A stretch of DNA of 10,180 nucleotides, from positions 1 through 10,180 of the forward strand of contig UROO01000067.1 of the NCBI GenBank assembly GCA_900549555.1. Direction: 5' to 3'. Below, piece after piece: positions 6,729-10,180 of this stretch; within the stretch, counting starts at the first letter, position 1; the number at the start of each line of letters is the position of its first letter. The notes under the pieces are model-generated. The model had not been told where the DNA came from. It did not search any database and saw only the letters and a list, made by a program, of their open reading frames with translations. This DNA is from an uncultured Collinsella sp. (GTDB lineage Bacteria > Actinomycetota > Coriobacteriia > Coriobacteriales > Coriobacteriaceae). Position numbers and translations under genes: made by a program.

Positions 6729-7610
6729 CTACACCTTCTCGGGGACGTACTTGCCCAAGAGGCCGGCAGGCTTGACGAGCAGGACGATGATCAAAACACC
6801 AAAGACGATGGAGTTGGCAAGGCTCGTGGAAATGTAAGCCTGCGCCATCGCCTCGATGATGCCGATGAGAATGCCACCGACAAAGGCACCGGGGATGGAG
6901 CCGATGCCGCCGAAAACGGCGGCATCGAAGGCCTTGATGCCAGGCATGGCACCCGTGGTGGGCTGCAGGACCGGCGAGTAGGAGCACAGGAGCACACCGG
7001 CGATGGCGGCAAGGGCGGAGCCGATGGCGAACGTCATCGAGATGGTGCGGTTGACGTTGATGCCCATGAGCTGAGCGGCGGCCTTGTCCTCGGACACGGC
7101 GCGCATGGCCTTGCCCATCTTGGTCTTACCCGTAAAGAACATCAGGCCGGCCATGATAACCAGGCAGGCGACGATGGTGACGAGTGAGACGGCGCTTACG
7201 TTAAACTTGGCCAAGAACTCCGGCACCGGGAAGGTGACGAGCGAAGTGAAGTTCTTGGGCGTGGCGCCCCACAGAAGCTGCGCGGCGTTCTGTAGGAAGT
7301 AAGACACGCCGATGGCCGTGATCAGAACGGCCAGCGGGCCTGCTTGGCGCAGCGGCTTATAGGCCAGACCCTCAATGAGAACACCGAGAACCGTGCAGAC
7401 CACACAAGAGAGAACTACAGATGCCCAGCCCGGGAGGCCGAGATACGACGTGGCGCAGAACGAGACATAGGCACCGACCATGATGACATCGCCGTGAGCG
7501 AAGTTGAGCATCTTGGCGATACCGTAGACCATGGTGTAGCCCAACGCGATGATGGCGTAGACGCTGCCCATGGACAGGCCGTTGACCAGGTATTGGATAA
7601 AGACCGTCAT
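6729..7610 (-). CDS. livH: Branched-chain amino acid ABC transporter permease LivH
   Basis: This 293-residue inner-membrane permease is the partner of LivM. It carries the LivH motif LGYTMVYGIAKMLNFAHGDV (23-42), the EAA-like coupling loop KAMRAVSEDKAAAQLMGIN (167-185), and FGGIGSIPGAFVGG (233-246). About eight hydrophobic segments are visible. The ATG at 7610 was chosen because AAGGGGG lies about 9 bases before it and the protein then begins MTVFIQYLVNGLSMGSVYA, the standard LivH N-terminus. The open frame runs upstream to 7703, but that extension covers the intergenic hairpins and is not LivH-like. It is separated from livJ by 139 bases, the only sizeable gap inside the operon. Confidence 0.95.
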   Translation of the reverse strand: MTVFIQYLVNGLSMGSVYAIIALGYTMVYGIAKMLNFAHGDVIMVGAYVSFCATSYLGLPGWASVVLSCVVCTVLGVLIEGLAYKPLRQAGPLAVLITAIGVSYFLQNAAQLLWGATPKNFTSLVTFPVPEFLAKFNVSAVSLVTIVACLVIMAGLMFFTGKTKMGKAMRAVSEDKAAAQLMGINVNRTISMTFAIGSALAAIAGVLLCSYSPVLQPTTGAMPGIKAFDAAVFGGIGSIPGAFVGGILIGIIEAMAQAYISTSLANSIVFGVLIIVLLVKPAGLLGKYVPEKV

Positions 7611-7656
7611 GTTCCACATCCCCCTTTCGAATAGGTTTCCAGTTAATGTATAAAAC

Positions 7657-7676
7657 AGGGACGTTACGCTGTCCCT
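7657..7676 (-). terminator. Hairpin with short T-tract in the livJ-livH gap
   Basis: On the minus strand AGGGAC-AGCGTAAC-GTCCCT forms a 6-bp stem followed by GTTTTATA. This is a modest intrinsic terminator, placed between the binding-protein gene and livH. Partial termination here would lower permease and ATPase expression relative to the binding protein. Confidence 0.5.
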
Positions 7677-7686
7677 AGATACCAAG

Positions 7687-7718
7687 CAAGCAGGGAAGGC
7701 CAAAACCTCCCCTGCTTG
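7687..7718 (-). other. Stable 13-bp hairpin downstream of livJ
   Basis: On the minus strand bases 7718-7706 (CAAGCAGGGGAGG) pair with 7699-7687 (CCTTCCCTGCTTG), giving 13 bp with one G-U pair and a TTTTGG loop, starting 31 bases after the livJ stop. No T-tract follows directly. Such a stem may protect the 3' end of a processed binding-protein mRNA, or work with the adjacent hairpin at 7657-7676. Confidence 0.6.
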
Positions 7719-7749
7719 GGATCAAAACCGCTCTATGTAAGGCGGCCTA

Positions 7750-8937
7750 TTAGGCCTGTACGTACTTGCCGTCGGTGATGACGTACGCCGTGGGCTCCTT
7801 CTGGACCTGGCCCTTATCGTTCCAGGTGAGCTTGCCGGTCAGACCATCAACGGTAATCTTGAGCATAGCCTTGGACAGCTTCTCGGCGGCCTCGGTCGGA
7901 TCGGCGTCGACACCAAGACCGGCCTCCTTGAGGGCCTCGGCTACCGCGTGCACGCCGTCGTAGGCGTCGGCGGCAAACTGGTCGGGGGTATCGCCGTACT
8001 TATCCTTGTAGGCGTTGACGAAGTCGGCGTTCTTCTCGTCGTCGGCGGAGAACGGGGTCATGAGCAGCAGGCCCTCGGCAAGAGAGGTGTCGAAGCCCTC
8101 AACGCCCAGGATGCCGTCCATGCCGTCGCAGCCCATCATCTTGACGTCGTAGCCCATGTCCTTGGCGTTCTTGAGCAGGACGGACGCCGGCGTGTAGTAG
8201 ATCGGCGCAAAGATCATGGTGGCGCCGGCCTGCTTGGCCTTGGTGAGCTGGTTGGTAAAGCTCGTGGCGGAGTCGTCCTTAAAGGTCTCCTCGTCAACAA
8301 CCTCGAGCTTGGACTCAGCGGCCTGGGCCTTAAAGGAATCTGCGATGCCCGAAGAATAGGCGTCGCCGGAGTTATAGAACAGCACGAACTTCTCGTCCGC
8401 ATACTTCTGCGCCAGGAACTTGGCAGCGTTGACGCCCTGGTTGGGGTCGGTAAAGCAAACCTGGAAGACGCAATCCTTGCCGTCGGTGACGTCCTCGGAG
8501 GACGCGGACGGGGTGATCATGAACGTCTTGGGGTCGTTACCACACTCTGCGGCAACGGCAACCGACGCACCCGTGGTGGTCGGACCGACGAGGGCCTGCA
8601 TGCCCCAGTCGAGCAGGGTGTTGAAGGCGTTGACGGCCTTCTCGCCATCGGCCTGGTCATCCTCGGCCTTGCTGGCAAGCGGCAGCTCCTTGGTCGAGAA
8701 ATCCTTGCAGCCAAGCTCGACGCCCTGGGTAACGGACTTGCCGTAGGACGCGTTGGCACCGGTCAGCGGGCCGATAGTGCCGATCTTAAACGAAGCGTCG
8801 CCCGAAGCGGAACCGCTGTCGCCGCCGTTGGAGGAGCAACCGGCTAGAATGGACATCGCCCCCAGACCTGCTGCGCTCGCGATAACGCTCCTGCGATTCA
8901 TAACAGGGTTCAATGACTTACCGGTGAGGCTCGACAT
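7750..8937 (-). CDS. livJ: Branched-chain amino acid-type ABC transporter substrate-binding lipoprotein
   Basis: This 395-residue extracytoplasmic receptor delivers ligand to LivHMGF. The N-terminus has an Arg pair (N14-R15-R16), a hydrophobic stretch (18-31) and lipobox LAGC with C34 as the lipidated cysteine; the RR plus following S-V-I suggests possible Tat export. A Ser/Gly linker (35-49) precedes the type I periplasmic binding fold (Peripla_BP_6) from FKIGTIGPLTG (50-60) to the C-terminus. Ligand-contacting loops are expected at VGPTTTGAS (117-125) and TPSASS (142-147). The ATG at 8937 is favoured over that at 8901 because GAGGAG lies six bases upstream; the downstream ATG has no such site. 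The exact ligand is uncertain: this family binds Leu/Ile/Val, other amino acids, amides or urea. It is closely similar to the partial gene at 9209-10140. Confidence 0.93.
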   Translation of the reverse strand: MSSLTGKSLNPVMNRRSVIASAAGLGAMSILAGCSSNGGDSGSASGDASFKIGTIGPLTGANASYGKSVTQGVELGCKDFSTKELPLASKAEDDQADGEKAVNAFNTLLDWGMQALVGPTTTGASVAVAAECGNDPKTFMITPSASSEDVTDGKDCVFQVCFTDPNQGVNAAKFLAQKYADEKFVLFYNSGDAYSSGIADSFKAQAAESKLEVVDEETFKDDSATSFTNQLTKAKQAGATMIFAPIYYTPASVLLKNAKDMGYDVKMMGCDGMDGILGVEGFDTSLAEGLLLMTPFSADDEKNADFVNAYKDKYGDTPDQFAADAYDGVHAVAEALKEAGLGVDADPTEAAEKLSKAMLKITVDGLTGKLTWNDKGQVQKEPTAYVITDGKYVQA

Positions 8938-9208
8938 GCGGCTCTCCTCTCAAATCTCGTCGGGTTTCAGTTACCCGACAGGCCATCCTTCGCCGTGTTC
9001 GGCGTTCGCAAAATAGTAGACGCTTTAGTTGAGAAAAGTGACGATTATTTCAACTTTTCTTTGGATTTGTCCATTTATCCATATTTCTGCGTATTTCCAT
9101 TGCTTTATGCATAAATGCCACTTTATTAAGTAAAAGTAATATTTCCATTCTGTTACAAGCGTCCCTGCCCTGATTAAAACAGCCTCACCGGTCGCATTTT
9201 GTGCGCAC
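8938..9208 (-). promoter_or_regulatory. livJ leader and A/T-rich upstream control region
   Basis: This 271-base gap is much more A/T-rich than its neighbours. Near livJ are two leader hairpins, GTCGGGT/ACCCGAC (8959-8965 and 8973-8979) and CGCCG-TGTT-CGGCG (8991-9004). A possible -10 box TACTAT (minus strand, 9013-9018) lies just upstream without a good -35. Further up are overlapping dyads AGTTGA/TCAACT (9027-9032, 9050-9055) and AGAAAAGT/ACTTTTCT (9032-9039, 9053-9060), a perfect 12-bp palindrome TTTATGCATAAA (9104-9115), and a repeated TATTTCCATT (9092-9101 and 9140-9149). No BCAA-rich leader peptide and no clear terminator for the upstream gene were seen. Confidence 0.5.
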
Positions 9209-10140
9209 CTAGGCGGCGATGTACTTGCCGTCCTGAATCACATAGGCCGTAGCGGGCTTCTCGACCTGACCCCCGTCGTTCCATGTGAGTTCGCCCGTCA
9301 GGCCCTCGATCTTGATCTTGCGCATGGCCTTGGCAAGGTCGCCGGCAATATCGGCGCTATCGGCCGTAATGTCGATGTCTGCCTTATCGATTGCCTCGAC
9401 AATCGCGTGGACGCAATCGTAGGCGTCGGCGGCAAACTGGTTAGGCGTCTCGTCGTAGGCATCCTTATAGGCTTTGACGAAGTCGGCATTCTTCTCATCG
9501 TCGGCAGAGAACGGGGTCATGAGCAGTACGCCCTCGGCAAGAGAGGTGTCGAAGCCTTCCACAGAGAGCAGGCCGTCCATACCGTCGGTACCCATGAGTG
9601 TCATGCCGTGGCCCATGTCCTTGGCGTTCTTGAGCAAAACGGACGCCGGCGTGTAGTAGATCGGCGCAAAGATCATGGTGGCGCCTGCCTCCTTGGCCTT
9701 GGTGAGCTGGTTGGTAAAGCTCGTGGAGGAATCGTCCTTAAAGGTCTCGGTATCGACGATATCAAGTTTGGACTCCTTGGCCTGCTCGGCAAAGGCATCG
9801 GCAACACCCGAGCTGTACGTATCGCCGGAGTTGTAGAACAGGGCGATCTTGGCGTCCGCGTACTTCTCGGCCAAGAACTTCGCGGCACTCGTGCCCATGG
9901 TTGGGTCGGTAAAGCAAACCTGGAAAACCGTGGTCTTGTCCTTGGTGACGTCGAGAGACGAGGCCGAGGGCGTGACCATGAGCATGTCGTCGGCAATCTC
10001 GCCCGAGACAGCAACGGCAGCACCGGTGGTGACCGGACCGACGAGCGCCTGCATGCCCCAGTCGCACAGGGTATTGAAGGCGTTGATAGCCTTCTCGCCG
10101 TCAGCGACGTCATCCTCGGACTTAAGCGAGAGTTTGAGGT
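9209..10140 (-). CDS. Second BCAA-type substrate-binding protein, 5' end missing
   Basis: This is a paralogue of the livJ product next to it. The 309 residues present begin LKLSLKSEDDVADGEKAINAF and align almost without gaps from livJ residue 85 to its end, differing by a three-residue deletion (livJ GNDPKTFM versus a shorter ADDMLM). The missing part, about 84 residues, would hold the signal peptide, lipobox and first strand. The Peripla_BP_6 features present include LVGPVTTGAA, TPSASS and FYNSGDTYSSG. The stop is TAG at 9209-9211. It ends 271 bases before the livJ start, so it may be transcribed separately or feed into the same operon. Amino-acid differences fall partly in loops expected to touch ligand, suggesting a second specificity for the same LivHMGF. 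The 5' cut is the adapter junction, not a mutation. Confidence 0.92.
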
Positions 10141-10180
10141 CTGTCTCTTATACACATCTCCGAGCCCACGAGACGGACTC
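10141..10180 (-). other. Nextera i7-side sequencing adapter (non-genomic)
   Basis: Bases 10141-10159 are the Tn5 mosaic end complement CTGTCTCTTATACACATCT. Bases 10160-10174 are CCGAGCCCACGAGAC, and 10175-10180 (GGACTC) match the first six bases of a Nextera i7 index that I recall as N705. Genomic sequence ends at 10140. Minus-strand frames starting here give false N-termini such as MYKRQ, which should not be read as protein starts. Confidence 0.98.

Noticed and set aside
5358..7187. 609-codon open frame on the plus strand opposite livG, livM and livH
   Set aside because: It lies antisense to three clear Liv genes, has low-complexity composition rich in D, H, G and Q, and shows no ribosome site or recognisable domain. 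It results from biased codon use on the opposite strand.
7948..8847. 299-codon plus-strand open frame opposite livJ
   Set aside because: Antisense shadow of a certain lipoprotein gene, with repetitive V/G/L composition and no family match.
9061..9180. A/T-rich repeats upstream of livJ as a CRISPR array or origin
   Set aside because: Repeats are only 10 bases, two copies, with no regular spacing, no leader and no cas or dnaA context.
9209..10140. Second binding-protein gene as a pseudogene because it lacks a signal peptide
   Set aside because: The frame is intact to the last genomic base and the missing start coincides exactly with the adapter junction.

Overview
This window looks like one piece of a gut Actinomycetota genome of the Coriobacteriia, most likely Collinsella or a close relative. 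That placement is an inference. It rests on the fairly high GC content, GGAGG-type ribosome binding sites, monoderm-style lipoproteins with long Ser/Gly linkers, and the gene set; no rRNA or other marker gene is present. Both ends are not genomic. Bases 1-46 and 10141-10180 are Illumina Nextera library adapters with index bases, so the real insert is 47-10140 and the genes at both edges are cut by library construction.

Layout, left to right. recJ (minus strand, 3' part missing) is followed by a divergent intergenic region and a plus-strand BASS/SBF-family (bile acid:sodium symporter-like) transporter. Converging on that transporter is a two-gene minus-strand unit, cutC followed by a GalT/HIT-like DUF4931-type gene. 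The second gene's ribosome binding site lies inside the last codons of cutC. A 324-base non-coding stretch (3752-4075) then holds a perfect 22-bp inverted repeat and a block of nested hairpins. It separates cutC from the end of the large minus-strand operon.

That operon fills 4076 to the right end and encodes a complete branched-chain amino acid type (HAAT family) ABC importer. In transcription order it has a substrate-binding lipoprotein (livJ-like), the permeases livH and livM, and the ATPases livG and livF, with very short or overlapping junctions from livH to livF. A hairpin pair between livJ and livH could let the binding protein be made in excess over the membrane parts. Upstream of livJ, across an A/T-rich regulatory-looking gap, is a second, closely similar binding-protein gene, cut at its 5' end by the adapter. 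The two binding proteins probably share one transporter and differ in ligand preference.

I found no phage, plasmid, CRISPR, toxin-antitoxin, tRNA or rRNA feature. Most of the window is ordinary housekeeping and transport. The less explained parts are the inverted-repeat and hairpin block at 3800-4071, the mosaic similarity of the two binding proteins, and the leader region at 8938-9208.
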